Counted from the first letter of the stretch, positions 7,996 through 17,452 are shown. The stretch: DNA of 64,000 bases from JALORV01 sp963724365 (GCA_963724365.1 CAVRUR010000003.1:310001-374000), one strand, 5' to 3'. Translations and numbers: made by a program. The notes: generated from the sequence alone by a model not told the origin.

Positions 7996-8931
7996 ATGGA
8001 ATTCTTCAGAATCAAGCGCACGATTCCGTTCATGCGCTACTCGCTGATCCTCAATGCGATCAGCTTCATCTCGTTCGGCATTGCCGTCGCCTTCCTGGCG
8101 ACGCGGGGACTCAGCCTGTCGGTAGAGTTCACCGGCGGCACGGTCATGGAGGTGAGTTACCCGCAGGCCGCGGATCTCGAGCGCATTCGAGGTGCCATCG
8201 AGCAGAAGGGCTGGGGCGAATTTCAGGTGCAGAACTTCGGCACCTCGCGCGACGTACTGATTCGGCTGCCGATCGAGAAAGGCCACACCGCCGGAGAGCA
8301 GGCCGAACGCGTAATGCAGACGCTGAAGGCGCAGGACCCGGCGGTCGAGCTCAAGCGCGTGGAGTTCGTCGGCCCGGCGGTGGGCGAGGAACTCGCGCAC
8401 GACGGCGCACTCGCGCTGCTGCTGGTCGTCGCCGGCATCATGATCTACCTCGCCTTCCGCTTCGAGTGGAAGTTCTCGGTCGCGGCGATCGTCGCCAACC
8501 TGCATGACGTGATCCTGGTGATCGGGATGTTTGCCATCTTCGGCTGGGAGTTTTCCCTGCCGGTGCTGGCGGCGGTGCTGGCGGTGCTCGGTTACTCGGT
8601 CAACGAGTCCGTCATCATCTTCGATCGCGTACGGGAGCACTTCAAGAAGTACCGCAAGATGACAACGGTCGAGGTGATCGACAGTGCGATCACCGCGACG
8701 ATCTCGCGCACCATCATCACCCACGGCTCGACGCTGTGCATGACGCTGGCCATGTACTTCTTCGGCGGACCGGCGCTGCACTACTTCGCGCTGGCGCTCA
8801 CGATCGGCATCATCTTCGGCATCTACTCGTCGGTATTCGTCGCTGCGGCGATCGCGATGTACCTCGGCGTCAAGCGCGAGGACCTGGTGAAGCCGATCAA
8901 GAAAGACGAAGAACAGCAGCTGGTCCCCTAG
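7996..8931 (+). CDS. secF: protein translocase subunit SecF
   Basis: Forms a heterodimer with SecD. The 311 residues comprise one N-terminal membrane helix (about 17-35), a periplasmic domain with VEFTGGTVMEV, and the C-terminal five-helix bundle with GYSVNESVIIFDRVREH, the SecF counterpart of the SecD proton-relay helix. A GAAGGA ribosome-binding site sits before the ATG. Last gene of the yajC-secD-secF run. Confidence 0.97.
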   Translation: MEFFRIKRTIPFMRYSLILNAISFISFGIAVAFLATRGLSLSVEFTGGTVMEVSYPQAADLERIRGAIEQKGWGEFQVQNFGTSRDVLIRLPIEKGHTAGEQAERVMQTLKAQDPAVELKRVEFVGPAVGEELAHDGALALLLVVAGIMIYLAFRFEWKFSVAAIVANLHDVILVIGMFAIFGWEFSLPVLAAVLAVLGYSVNESVIIFDRVREHFKKYRKMTTVEVIDSAITATISRTIITHGSTLCMTLAMYFFGGPALHYFALALTIGIIFGIYSSVFVAAAIAMYLGVKREDLVKPIKKDEEQQLVP

Positions 8932-8947
8932 GGCCTGTTCACGCCAA

Positions 8948-9637
8948 ATGCGGGAGACGCATTGGGCCGCAATGCGGATGGATGCGCCTGTCGCTCAGCG
9001 CGTCCGCGTCTGGGATCTGCCAACGCGGCTCTTCCACTGGGCGCTGGCGGGGCTGGTGACCGCTTCGTGGCTCAGCGGCCAGTTTGGCGGGCAGCCCTGG
9101 CTCGAGTGGCACTTCCGCTCCGGCTACGCGATCCTCGCCCTGCTGGTGTTTCGGCTGCTGTGGGGTTTCGCCGGCGACCGGTATGCGCGGTTCGCGAGCT
9201 TCGCGCCATCATGGCGCGGCGCGCTCGGGTACCTGCGATCGCCGCGGCCATGGGCCGGCCACAATCCGCTCGGTGCGCTGTCCGTCTATGCGCTGCTGAT
9301 CGTGGCCGGAGTGCAGGCGCTTACCGGATTCTTTGCTTCGGATGGCGACTTCACCGAAGGGCCCTGGGCACGGTTCATATCGGAATCCGCCGTGAAGCTG
9401 GTGTCCAGCATCCACCGCTACAACCGCTGGGTCCTGCTTGCGCTCGTCGTGCTGCACCTGGGCGCCGTCGCATGGCACATAGTCAGGCGACGCGACGCGC
9501 TGCTGCGCGGCATGGTCAGCGGCGACAGGGTAGGGATCGACGCCGACCCGGCCATCGACGACACGGCCATGCGCATGCGTGCGCTTGTGCTGCTGGCGCT
9601 GTCGGTGGCGCTGGTGGCTTACGGCGTCACGCTGTAA
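8948..9637 (+). CDS. cytochrome b561-family membrane protein
   Basis: A 229-residue b-type cytochrome with four membrane helices. Candidate haem-ligand histidines lie in LPTRLFHW, LEWHFRSGY, SSIHRYNRW and VVLHLGAVAWHI, as in the cytochrome b561/Ni-Fe hydrogenase-type cytochrome b family. The family passes electrons between the quinone pool and periplasmic haem proteins. In-frame ATGs at 8972 and 8978 are alternative starts; the conserved part begins at RVWDLPTRLF, so a start at 8978 would lose nothing. The gene is convergent with a cytochrome c' gene, a plausible redox partner. Confidence 0.85.
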   Translation: MRETHWAAMRMDAPVAQRVRVWDLPTRLFHWALAGLVTASWLSGQFGGQPWLEWHFRSGYAILALLVFRLLWGFAGDRYARFASFAPSWRGALGYLRSPRPWAGHNPLGALSVYALLIVAGVQALTGFFASDGDFTEGPWARFISESAVKLVSSIHRYNRWVLLALVVLHLGAVAWHIVRRRDALLRGMVSGDRVGIDADPAIDDTAMRMRALVLLALSVALVAYGVTL

Positions 9638-9649
9638 TCGACCCCCGGA

Positions 9650-10108
9650 TCACTTTTCGCGATAGGCGTCGTGGCAGGCGTCGCAGCTTTTCGCCGTGGC
9701 ACGGAACTGGGTGCGCACGTTGTCCAGGTTGCCGGTCTTCGCAGCTGCGGTCAGCTTGACAGTCTCCGCCTGCATGTCGGTCGCCAGTTGCCTGAACTTG
9801 GCTTCTTCCTTCCAGATCGAGGGCTTCGCCTTGGATTCCATCAGGTCAGTGCCCGGCGCAAACGCTTCATAGGGAAGCTTGCCGACGATCTCGACGATCT
9901 CGGCGCTGCGCAGGACTGCGTCCTTGTCGTAAGGGACCTTGCCCTGGACGGCCTGGGAAATGCGGCCCATGTGATTGTTCATGATGGTGAACGCGGCCTG
10001 CCGGTACTGCACCGCCCGCTCCGGCTTGGAAAACTGTGCCTGCACCGGCACCCCCGCAACCGCAGCGGCTGTTGCAGCGAAAGCCAACAAGGTCTTCGAC
10101 AACTTCAT
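9650..10108 (-). CDS. cytochrome c'
   Basis: A 152-residue periplasmic haem protein. It has a signal peptide with an Ala-rich core ending VPVQA-Q (about residues 1-24), a four-helix-bundle body and a C-terminal haem site CDACH (Cys142, Cys145, His146), which is the diagnostic position for class II cytochromes c'. These proteins bind NO and CO and are linked to NO resistance or electron transfer. The stop is 12 bp from that of the convergent cytochrome b gene. Confidence 0.93.
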   Translation of the reverse strand: MKLSKTLLAFAATAAAVAGVPVQAQFSKPERAVQYRQAAFTIMNNHMGRISQAVQGKVPYDKDAVLRSAEIVEIVGKLPYEAFAPGTDLMESKAKPSIWKEEAKFRQLATDMQAETVKLTAAAKTGNLDNVRTQFRATAKSCDACHDAYREK

Positions 10109-10226
10109 TTGCTCTCCCTACGTCAGGTGACTGATCGAACGGCGGCAGACAACAGCCCGAACAGCCAGGCCGTCGCGATTATTCCGCAGCCGGCCATGAA
10201 TTCGAATCAGGCAAACCCGGGCTCGA

Positions 10227-11594
10227 TCAGGCCCGCCGCGCCAGTTCGGCGGCCTTGCCGATGTAGCTTGCAGGCGTCAACGCCAGCAGCGCTTCCCGTG
10301 CGTCGGCGGGAATCGCGAGGGAGCGGATGAACTCCTGCAGCGCGTCGCGGGTGATGCCCTTACCGCGGGTGAGCGCCTTGAGCTGCTCGTAGGGATTCGG
10401 CACGCCATAGCGTCGCATCACGGTCTGCACCGGCTCGGCCAGGACTTCCCATGCGTCGTTCAGATCGGAGCGCAACTGGTCCTCGTTGACCTCGAGCTTC
10501 CTGAGGCCGCGCAGGCAGGATTCGACGCCGACCATGGAGTAGCCGAAAGCCACGCCGAGATTGCGCAACACGGTCGAGTCCGTGAGATCGCGCTGCCAGC
10601 GCGAGACGGGCAGCTTCTCGGCCAGATGCCGCAGCAACGCATTCGCCAGCCCCAGATTGCCCTCGGAATTCTCGAAGTCGATCGGATTGACCTTGTGCGG
10701 CATCGTCGATGATCCGATCTCGCCGGCCTTGAGCTTCTGCCTGAAGTAGCGCAGCGAAATGTAACCCCAGAGGTCGCGGTCGAGGTCGAGCAGCACCGTG
10801 TTGGCACGCGCGATCGCATCGAGCAGTTCGGCAATGTAGTCGTGCGGCTCGATCTGGATCGTGTGTGGGTTGAATGTCAGTCCGAGGCCTTCGACGACGT
10901 TGCGCGCAAATTTTTCCCAGTCGATCGTCGGATACGCAGCCAGGTGTGCGTTGTAGTTGCCGACCGCCCCGTTCATCTTGGCCAGCAACGGCACGCGTGC
11001 AATCGCGTCGATCGACGCGGCGAGCCGTACGGCGACATTGGCGAACTCCTTGCCGACCGTCGTCGGACTGGCGGGCTGGCCGTGCGTGCGCGACAGCATC
11101 GGCAGTTCGGCGTAGCCGTGCGCGTACTCGCGCAGCTGCGCATGCACACCCCGCAGCCGGCCCTGCAGCACGAAACGTCCACGCTCGAGCATCAGCGCGT
11201 GTGCGACATTGTTGATGTCCTCGGACGTGCAGGCAAAGTGGATGAACTCGGCCGCGTGCGCCAGCGCAGCGACATCCTGGGTCCGGCGCTTGATGAAGTA
11301 CTCGACCGCCTTGACGTCGTGGTTGGTCTCCGCCTCGATGGCCTTGATCTCGGTGCAGTCATCGATGGAAAAGTCGCTGACCAGCTGTCGCAGACGCGCC
11401 TCGGCCTCGCGCGGCAGGCGCGGCAGCTCCGGCAGGCCGAGCATCGAGAGATTGACCAGCCACTCGACTTCGACCCTCAATCGCTCGCGCATGAAGGCGA
11501 ACTCGGAGAACACTTCCCTGAGCTCGGCCGTCTGGCGGCCATAACGGCCGTCCAGTGGGGACAGGGCGGTCAGGGAGAGCAGTTCTAGGGACAC
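10227..11594 (-). CDS. purB: adenylosuccinate lyase
   Basis: Catalyses two fumarate-releasing steps of purine synthesis (SAICAR to AICAR and adenylosuccinate to AMP). The 455-residue protein is of the E. coli type. It opens with LSPLDGRYG, carries TSEDINN and SRTHGQPASPTTVGKE, and has the flexible signature loop GSSTMPHKVNP with the catalytic serine near residue 295. The start is GTG at 11594, confirmed by the conserved N-terminus. Transcribed alone, divergent from the glutathione transferase gene. Confidence 0.97.
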   Translation of the reverse strand: MSLELLSLTALSPLDGRYGRQTAELREVFSEFAFMRERLRVEVEWLVNLSMLGLPELPRLPREAEARLRQLVSDFSIDDCTEIKAIEAETNHDVKAVEYFIKRRTQDVAALAHAAEFIHFACTSEDINNVAHALMLERGRFVLQGRLRGVHAQLREYAHGYAELPMLSRTHGQPASPTTVGKEFANVAVRLAASIDAIARVPLLAKMNGAVGNYNAHLAAYPTIDWEKFARNVVEGLGLTFNPHTIQIEPHDYIAELLDAIARANTVLLDLDRDLWGYISLRYFRQKLKAGEIGSSTMPHKVNPIDFENSEGNLGLANALLRHLAEKLPVSRWQRDLTDSTVLRNLGVAFGYSMVGVESCLRGLRKLEVNEDQLRSDLNDAWEVLAEPVQTVMRRYGVPNPYEQLKALTRGKGITRDALQEFIRSLAIPADAREALLALTPASYIGKAAELARRA

Positions 11595-11778
11595 GGAGTG
11601 TCGGCAGGCGCGCAGCCTGTCGGAAATGAATTTCGCGCCCGGTCGGGATGAGGACCAGGCTCGCGGCAGTGTAGCAAAGGAGCATCACTCGATCCGCCGC
11701 AAGCGACATCGGGGGCGACGCGGCCACCGGTCCCGATATACTCAATTACCCGAATTCACACGAAATGAATTTTCCCGC

Positions 11779-12402
11779 GTGTCCAAGAACATCCGCCTGC
11801 TGGGATCACTGACCAGCCCGTACGTGCGCAAGGTGCGCATCGTGATGGCCGAGAAGCGCATCGACTATCACCTCGAACTCGAGGACGTCTGGGCGCCGGA
11901 CACGCGCATCCTCGAGGCCAATCCGCTGGGCAAGGTGCCGTGCCTGATCATGGAGGACGGCGGCGCGGTGTTCGACTCGCGCGTGATCGTCGAATACCTC
12001 GATGGCATGACGCCGCTGGCCAAGCTGATCCCGCCATCAGGCCGGGAGCGCGCCGAAGTCCGCACGTGGGAGGCCCTCGGTGACGGCGTGGTCGACGCGT
12101 CGATACTGGTCCGGCTCGAGATGACGCAACGACCGGCCGAGCAGCAGAGTCCGAAGTGGATCGACCGCCAGATGGGCAAGATCCATGCGGGGATAGCCGC
12201 CATGAGCAACGGGCTCGGCGAGAAGCCCTGGTGCAACGGCCATGTGTACACGCTGGCCGACATCGCGGTCGGGTGCGCGCTCGGATACATCGACTTCCGC
12301 TTTGGCTCGATCGACTGGCGCGGGCAGTATCCGAATCTTGCGCGCCTCTACGAAAAGCTGATCGCGCGCCCTTCGTTCATCGAGACGCAACCACCGAAGT
12401 AG
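11779..12402 (+). CDS. glutathione S-transferase family protein
   Basis: 207 residues with an N-terminal thioredoxin-like domain (LLGSLTSPYVRKVRIVM, about residues 6-22, with Ser as the likely glutathione-activating residue). ANPLGKVPCLI and DSRVIVEYL mark the cis-proline and the glutathione gamma-glutamyl site. An all-helical C-terminal domain contains YTLADIAVGCAL. I chose GTG at 11779 because the nearby ATG at 11765 is out of frame and the longer ORF upstream adds non-conserved basic sequence. Resembles the YibF/SspA-like bacterial GSTs; substrate unknown. A TATACT at 11737-11742 may be its -10 box. Confidence 0.88.
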   Translation: MSKNIRLLGSLTSPYVRKVRIVMAEKRIDYHLELEDVWAPDTRILEANPLGKVPCLIMEDGGAVFDSRVIVEYLDGMTPLAKLIPPSGRERAEVRTWEALGDGVVDASILVRLEMTQRPAEQQSPKWIDRQMGKIHAGIAAMSNGLGEKPWCNGHVYTLADIAVGCALGYIDFRFGSIDWRGQYPNLARLYEKLIARPSFIETQPPK

Positions 12403-12426
12403 CCGTGCGCGCTCTGCCGGCGCCGT

Positions 12427-13212
12427 TCAGGCGAAGTCGGGGCCAATCAGGTCGATGCGGTCCGTGCAGAACGCATCGACGCCCCACTCAAGCAACTCGC
12501 GCGCACGCTGCGGATCGTTGACCGTGTAGCAGAAGAGCCAGTAGCCGGCGGACTTCACCGCGCGGGCGATCGGCGGCGTGAGAAAGGCCTGGTTCGTATT
12601 CAGGCTGACTGCGCCGAGGCGATCGACACGCTCGCGCCAGTCATCGGGGACGGCATCGACCAGCAGCGCGCGCGGCAGGTCACGCGCCGCCCCGCGTGCA
12701 GCGACGATCGCTTCCTCGGCGAACGACGACAGCAAGGGAATGCGCGGATCGAGTCGCGCCGCGTCGTCCCCGCCGGGTCGCACCAGGTCGACATAGGCGC
12801 GGACAACAGCCTCCGCAACCACCGCCCCGGTCCGGACTTCATGGCCCGGCGACGGCTTGATCTCGACGTTGACCCAGATCGAGCGTGCCCGGCAGTAGTC
12901 GAGGGCCTGCGCCAGCAGCGGCACCGGCTCGCGTGCAAAGTCCCTCGAATGCCAGGCACCGGCGTCCAGCAACGCCAGTTCGTCAGCGCGGCGCGCCGTG
13001 ACAGTGCCTGCGACGCCGGTCGTGCGTTCGAGCGTCGCGTCGTGCATCAGTACGGGCACGTCGTCCAGCGGCGCCATCGCATCGAACTCGACCGCGCGGA
13101 ACCCGCGCTCATGGCCCACGCGCAGTGCGGCCAGGGTGTTCTCGGGCGCAAGCGTTCCGGCGCCGCGATGCGCGAGCACGCGCGGCCAGGGCCAGGCGCG
13201 GAAATGACTCAC
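12427..13212 (-). CDS. ugpQ: glycerophosphodiester phosphodiesterase
   Basis: Hydrolyses glycerophosphodiesters to glycerol-3-phosphate and an alcohol. The 261-residue TIM-barrel protein has the family hallmarks AHRGAGTLAPENT (catalytic His and the metal-binding Glu), VEFDAM, LMHDATLERTT with the second catalytic His, and VNVEIKP. It lacks a signal peptide, which points to the cytoplasmic UgpQ type. Starts at GTG overlapping the stop of the DUF4442 gene (GTGA), so the pair is translationally coupled. Confidence 0.92.
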   Translation of the reverse strand: MSHFRAWPWPRVLAHRGAGTLAPENTLAALRVGHERGFRAVEFDAMAPLDDVPVLMHDATLERTTGVAGTVTARRADELALLDAGAWHSRDFAREPVPLLAQALDYCRARSIWVNVEIKPSPGHEVRTGAVVAEAVVRAYVDLVRPGGDDAARLDPRIPLLSSFAEEAIVAARGAARDLPRALLVDAVPDDWRERVDRLGAVSLNTNQAFLTPPIARAVKSAGYWLFCYTVNDPQRARELLEWGVDAFCTDRIDLIGPDFA

Positions 13213-13688
13213 GCGGTGCCCCGCTTGCGGCGCACGTAGATCATCTTCTCGATGCGCGCGATTGCCATGCCCTCGTCATCGCGCACATCGACCGAGAACA
13301 GGTGCAGGTGCTTGTCGCCGTTCGCGGTCATGTGCCGGATCTGCTGCATGTCTTCCTCGAGCAGTTCGAGCCGGGCCCAGGCCCGGCCCCGCGCCGCCGC
13401 GAGGTATTCGATCGATCCGGCCTTGTCCCACACCATGTAGTCCGAGGTGAGGCACTTTCTCACCATCAGTGCAAAGAACGGACTGGTCATTGCATAAAGC
13501 GGCGCGCCGGAGGTCATGCCGAGGAGGCTGCGGTTGTACCAGCGCTGCCGCAGTGCCACGGTGATCGAGCGGAAATCGGAACCAATGTGCTCGACCCGGA
13601 TGCCGGCGCCGATGAAGGGTGGCCACAGGTTTGCGCGCAGCCGCAGCCAGCCCGGTGATGCCATGCCCGTCAGAATTGCGCCAGCCAT
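13209..13688 (-). CDS. DUF4442 (hotdog-fold) protein
   Basis: A 159-residue protein of the DUF4442 family, a relative of hotdog thioesterases. It shows NLWPPFIGAGIRVEHI, a WYNRSLLGMTSGAPLYAMTSP segment typical of the family, and a C-terminal EKMIYVRRK. Function is not established; acyl-CoA or acyl-ester handling is a guess from the fold. The downstream overlap with ugpQ hints at a lipid-related role. A second in-frame ATG at 13664 is an alternative start. Confidence 0.75.
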   Translation of the reverse strand: MAGAILTGMASPGWLRLRANLWPPFIGAGIRVEHIGSDFRSITVALRQRWYNRSLLGMTSGAPLYAMTSPFFALMVRKCLTSDYMVWDKAGSIEYLAAARGRAWARLELLEEDMQQIRHMTANGDKHLHLFSVDVRDDEGMAIARIEKMIYVRRKRGTA

Positions 13689-13756
13689 CGGCCAAGTCTA
13701 TAGCGCCGACATCGGGATCTCGCCGCCACGCCATGGCGCTGCTAACCTCGCGCGGC

Positions 13757-14980
13757 ATGACAACCGCGCTCGGCCATCTGCGTGTCCTCGACCTCACCCG
13801 TGTGCTCGCGGGACCCTGGTGCACACAGTTGCTCGCCGATCTCGGCGCCGATGTGATCAAGGTCGAGCGGCCCGGCAGCGGCGACGACACGCGTGCCTGG
13901 GGTCCACCCTACCTGCGCGATGCGGACGGCAAAGACACGTCGGAGGCGGCCTACTACCTCGCGGCTAACCGCAACAAGCGCTCGATCACGGTGGATATCG
14001 CGCGGCCCGAGGGCCAGGACATCGTGCGCCAGCTGGCGCGGCAGGCCGACATCGTGGTCGAAAACTACAAGGTCGATCAGCTGGCGAAATACGGACTCGA
14101 CTACGCGTCGCTCTCCGGCCTCGATCCGCGCCTGATCTACTGCTCGATCACCGGCTTCGGGCAGACCGGCCCGCATCGCGACCGCCCGGGCTACGATTTC
14201 ATCATCCAGGGCAGCGGCGGCTTCATGTCGATCACCGGCGAGCGCGACGACCGGCCCGGCGGCGGACCGCAGAAGGCGGGCGTGGCAGTGAGCGACCTGA
14301 TGACCGGGATGTACGCCACCGTGGCGATCCTCGCGGCCGTTGCACACCGCGACCGCACGGGCACCGGCCAGTACATCGACCTGGCGCTGTACGACGTCAT
14401 GCTGGCGATGCTGGCCAACATGAACATGAACTACCTGACCAGCGGCCGCGCGCCCGGCCGCGCCGGCAATGCGCACGCCAACATCGTGCCGTACCAGGTC
14501 TTCGCCGCAGCGGACGGCCACATCATCGTCGCGGTGGGCAACGACGCGCAGTTCGTGAAGTTCTGTGAGGTGGCAGGCCGAGCGGAACTCGCGCGCGATC
14601 CGCGCTTTGTACGCAATGCCGACCGGGTGCGCCATCGCGGCACGCTGGTCCCGTTGCTGGAAACGATCGTGCGCGAGCGCACGATGTCGTCGTGGGTCGA
14701 TGCACTCGATGCCGCGGGAGTGCCGTGCGGGCCGATCAACGACATCGCGCATGCGCTCGCCGATCCGCAGGTGGCCGCGCGCGGGTTGCGCATCGACCTG
14801 CCGCACGCACTCGCGGGATTCGTACCGCTGGTTGCCAATCCGATCAAGCTCTCGGACACGCCGGCTTCGTACGGACGGCCGCCCCCGCTGCTGGGAGAAC
14901 ATACTGACGAAGTGCTGCGAGAACTGCTGCAGTTCGGACCGGATCACATCGCGCGTCTGCGCGCCGCCGGGGTCGTGTGA
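13757..14980 (+). CDS. CaiB/BaiF-type (class III) CoA-transferase
   Basis: Transfers CoA between carboxylic acids. The 407-residue protein starts with the family opening LRVLDLTRVLAGPWCTQLLADLGADVIKVE in its usual form. It has a GYDFIIQGSGG segment and carries the catalytic aspartate in DLALYDVMLA (Asp213). The C-terminal domain has the typical GVPCGPINDI block. The natural acids cannot be told from sequence. ATG 13733 is an alternative start eight codons upstream; neither start has a clear Shine-Dalgarno. The gene overlaps the acylphosphatase start by four bases. Confidence 0.92.
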   Translation: MTTALGHLRVLDLTRVLAGPWCTQLLADLGADVIKVERPGSGDDTRAWGPPYLRDADGKDTSEAAYYLAANRNKRSITVDIARPEGQDIVRQLARQADIVVENYKVDQLAKYGLDYASLSGLDPRLIYCSITGFGQTGPHRDRPGYDFIIQGSGGFMSITGERDDRPGGGPQKAGVAVSDLMTGMYATVAILAAVAHRDRTGTGQYIDLALYDVMLAMLANMNMNYLTSGRAPGRAGNAHANIVPYQVFAAADGHIIVAVGNDAQFVKFCEVAGRAELARDPRFVRNADRVRHRGTLVPLLETIVRERTMSSWVDALDAAGVPCGPINDIAHALADPQVAARGLRIDLPHALAGFVPLVANPIKLSDTPASYGRPPPLLGEHTDEVLRELLQFGPDHIARLRAAGVV

Positions 14981-15270
14981 TCGCCGCGCTGCACCTGCTG
15001 ATCCATGGCCGTGTCCAAGGGGTCGGGTTCCGGCACTCCATGTGCCGGCAGGCCGAGGCGCTCGGCCTTGAGGGCTGGGTGAGGAACTGCGGCGACGGCA
15101 GCGTCGAGGCCGTGGTGGTCGGCCCGCCCGAGCAGGTCGAACTGTTGCACGCCTGGTCACGTCGAGGACCGGCCGGTGCGACCGTGATCGCGGTGACACC
15201 AAGGGCGGCGAGCGCTGCCGAGGAGGACGACGCACTCGGCAGTGGCTTTCAGATGCGACCGTCGGCGTGA
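14977..15270 (+). CDS. acyP: acylphosphatase
   Basis: A 97-residue protein hydrolysing carboxyl-phosphate bonds. The phosphate loop GRVQGVGFRH supplies the catalytic Arg19, and GWVRNCGDGSVE supplies Asn37, both at the canonical positions. The start is GTG within the GTGA overlap with the CoA-transferase stop, giving translational coupling. The role of this pairing is unclear. Confidence 0.93.
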   Translation: MIAALHLLIHGRVQGVGFRHSMCRQAEALGLEGWVRNCGDGSVEAVVVGPPEQVELLHAWSRRGPAGATVIAVTPRAASAAEEDDALGSGFQMRPSA

Positions 15271-15304
15271 CATCGGCAACGCGTCGCCCTGCACCATGCG
15301 CGGT

Positions 15305-15892
15305 TCATGATCCGGGCGCGTAGATGCTCACATCGAACTGCGGAGTGGTCAACGCGGTCAACACGTGATCGCGCCAGGCGCCGTTGATGTAAAGATAGTC
15401 GCGCGCCAGCCCCTCGATGCGGAAGCCCAGTCGCCGCAGCAGACGTGCGCTGCGGTGGTTCTGCGGCAGGTGGTTCGCCTGCACACGGTGCAGCCGCAGC
15501 ACGTCGAAGACATGGCCCAGGGTGGCCTGCAAGGCTTCGAACATCAGCCCCTGGCCCTCGACGTCGCGATCGACGGCATAGCCGAGCATGCAGGACTGGA
15601 ACGGCCCGCGCACGATCTGCGTGTAGTTGATCCTGCCCACGATGCGTCGGGGGCCGCTCAGCCGGAACATAAGCCACCGCACCACTGCGCCGTCGCGAAA
15701 GTCCTCGGCCGCGCGCGTGCCTTCCGCTTCCCAGTAACCGATTTCGGTAACGCCACGCGGCCGCGGCGGATCCCATGGCTGCAGGTGCGACTCATTGCGA
15801 TGAAAGAACTCCGCAAGCAAGGGGGCGTGCGCGGCTGCCATGGGCTCCAGTGTCAGGCGCGAGGTCGTCAGGGATGTGATCTGCATGGCCAA
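15305..15892 (-). CDS. GNAT acetyltransferase, RimJ/RimL-like
   Basis: 195 residues with the GNAT fold of the ribosomal-protein-serine/alanine acetyltransferase type. It has TSRLTLEPM at the N-terminus, the acetyl-CoA loop around VDRDVEGQGLMFEAL, and the C-terminal NHRSARLLRRLGFRIEGLARDYL block shared by RimJ/RimL. It probably acetylates a protein N-terminus or a small amine. Stands alone, convergent with the acylphosphatase gene. Confidence 0.85.
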   Translation of the reverse strand: MAMQITSLTTSRLTLEPMAAAHAPLLAEFFHRNESHLQPWDPPRPRGVTEIGYWEAEGTRAAEDFRDGAVVRWLMFRLSGPRRIVGRINYTQIVRGPFQSCMLGYAVDRDVEGQGLMFEALQATLGHVFDVLRLHRVQANHLPQNHRSARLLRRLGFRIEGLARDYLYINGAWRDHVLTALTTPQFDVSIYAPGS

Positions 15893-15979
15893 CGAGGTGA
15901 AGTGTGATCAGCGACACGGCATGGCCGTTTTCCGCTCTAATTCGGACTCAGAACAATTATCGGTGCAAGGAGACAACTC

Positions 15980-16963
15980 GTGAATCGCGCCCTGCACGCG
16001 CTGGCTGCCGTCGCGCTGTTCGCTGTGGCCGCTGCCGTGACCGCCCAGACGGCCCCGTTTCCGACGCGTCCGATCCGGCTCATCGTTCCCTATCCGCCAG
16101 GCGGGCCGCTCGACACCGCGGCCCGTGCCCTGGCAGAGCGCGTCAAGGACAGCCTCGGAACCGTGGTGGTGGAAAACCGGCCGGGCGCCGGCGGCAATCT
16201 CGGTGTCGATCAGGTCGCGAAGTCGGCGCCCGACGGCTACACGCTGGCCATCGGCGCAGTGGCGACGCACGCGGTCAATCCGTGGCTGTTCCGCAAGCTG
16301 CCTTACGACCCGATCAAGGATTTCGTGCCCATCACGCTGATTGCGCACGTGCCCAACGTACTGGTGATCACGCCGGAGAGAGCGGCACAGCTCAAGGTGG
16401 CTTCCGCCCGTGACCTGGTCGACTATCTGCGCAGTCATCCAGGCCAGCTCAACTATGCCTCCGGCGGCAATGGCAGTGCGGGACACATGGCCGGCGAGCT
16501 GCTGAAATCACAGGCCGGGGTTTCGGCGGTCCATATCCCGTACGCGGGCGCCGGACCGGCCCAGCTCGGACTGCTGGCGGGGCAGACCGACTTCATGTTC
16601 GACAACCTCGCCTCGGCGTCGGCGCAGATCACGGCGGGCAAGCTGAAAGCTCTCGCGGTGACCACGCCGCAGCGTGCCGCATCGCTGCCAAACGTTCCGA
16701 CGATGGCCGAGAGCGGCCTGCCGGGGTTCGACGTGTCCACCTGGTTCGGCGTCTTCGCTCCGGCCGGTACACCGGCACCCGTCGTCAGCCGGCTGAACCA
16801 GACACTGACGGCCGCATTGAAGACTCCGGAAATGCGTGAGCGACTGGCGCGCATGGGAGCCGAGCCTGCGCCCATGTCTTCCGAGCAGTTCGCCGAACTG
16901 ATCCGCAACGAACTCGCCAAGTACGAAAAGATCGTGAAGTTTTCCGGCGCACGCGTCGACTGA
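15980..16963 (+). CDS. Bug/TctC-family periplasmic solute-binding protein
   Basis: A 327-residue extracytoplasmic receptor of a tripartite tricarboxylate transporter. Signal peptide about residues 1-24 (ending AVTAQ-T), then FPTRPIRLIVPYPPGGPLD, ENRPGAGGNLGVDQVAKSA, the KDFVPIT block and PYAGAGPAQ, in the order diagnostic for Bug proteins. Starts at GTG after AAGGAG. The TctB and TctA genes follow directly, so this is the cognate receptor. Ligand unknown; such proteins bind dicarboxylates, tricarboxylates or aromatic acids. Confidence 0.94.
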   Translation: MNRALHALAAVALFAVAAAVTAQTAPFPTRPIRLIVPYPPGGPLDTAARALAERVKDSLGTVVVENRPGAGGNLGVDQVAKSAPDGYTLAIGAVATHAVNPWLFRKLPYDPIKDFVPITLIAHVPNVLVITPERAAQLKVASARDLVDYLRSHPGQLNYASGGNGSAGHMAGELLKSQAGVSAVHIPYAGAGPAQLGLLAGQTDFMFDNLASASAQITAGKLKALAVTTPQRAASLPNVPTMAESGLPGFDVSTWFGVFAPAGTPAPVVSRLNQTLTAALKTPEMRERLARMGAEPAPMSSEQFAELIRNELAKYEKIVKFSGARVD

Positions 16964-16980
16964 GTCCCCAGGGAACACGC

Positions 16981-17442
16981 ATGAAGATCAAGGATGCGAA
17001 GGACTTCTGGTCCGGGGTGATGTTCGCCGCGTTCGGCCTGGGCTTTGTCATGTTTTCGCGCCAGTACGACATGGGCACCGCAGCACGCATGGGACCAGCC
17101 TTCTTTCCGACCATGCTGGGAGGACTGCTGCTGCTGCTCGGTGTCGTGATATCGATCAAGGGGCTCATGGCCCAGACGAACGACGGCAAAGTGGCGCAGT
17201 TCCACTTCAAGCCACTGGTCCTCGTGCTCGGTGCCGTCGTTGCGTTCGGCCTGTTGCTGCGTCCCGCCGGCCTGGTGGTATCGATCGCGGCGCTGGTGAT
17301 CATTTCGAGCCTGGGCAGCGACGAGTTCAGGCTGCGTGACGTGCTGCTGCTGACGGTCGGACTGGCAATCCTGGTCCTCGTCGTCTTCATCTATGGGCTC
17401 GCGATGACGGTCCCCGTACTGCCGTCTTTCATGCGGGACTGA
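16981..17442 (+). CDS. tripartite tricarboxylate transporter small membrane subunit (TctB)
   Basis: A 153-residue protein with four membrane helices (about 12-30, 40-60, 77-95 and 118-140). It carries GTAARMGPAFFPTMLGGLL, the TctB signature after the first helix. It lies 17 bp behind the receptor gene and 10 bp before the TctA gene, so the three form one transcription unit for secondary uptake of a carboxylate. Confidence 0.9.
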   Translation: MKIKDAKDFWSGVMFAAFGLGFVMFSRQYDMGTAARMGPAFFPTMLGGLLLLLGVVISIKGLMAQTNDGKVAQFHFKPLVLVLGAVVAFGLLLRPAGLVVSIAALVIISSLGSDEFRLRDVLLLTVGLAILVLVVFIYGLAMTVPVLPSFMRD

Positions 17443-17452
17443 GGCGAGCCGC

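Noticed and set aside
13743..13753. Another copy of the palindromic core (TAACCTCGCGC)
   Set aside because: Only the left arm matches, the right arm is absent and there is no flanking duplication; taken as chance.
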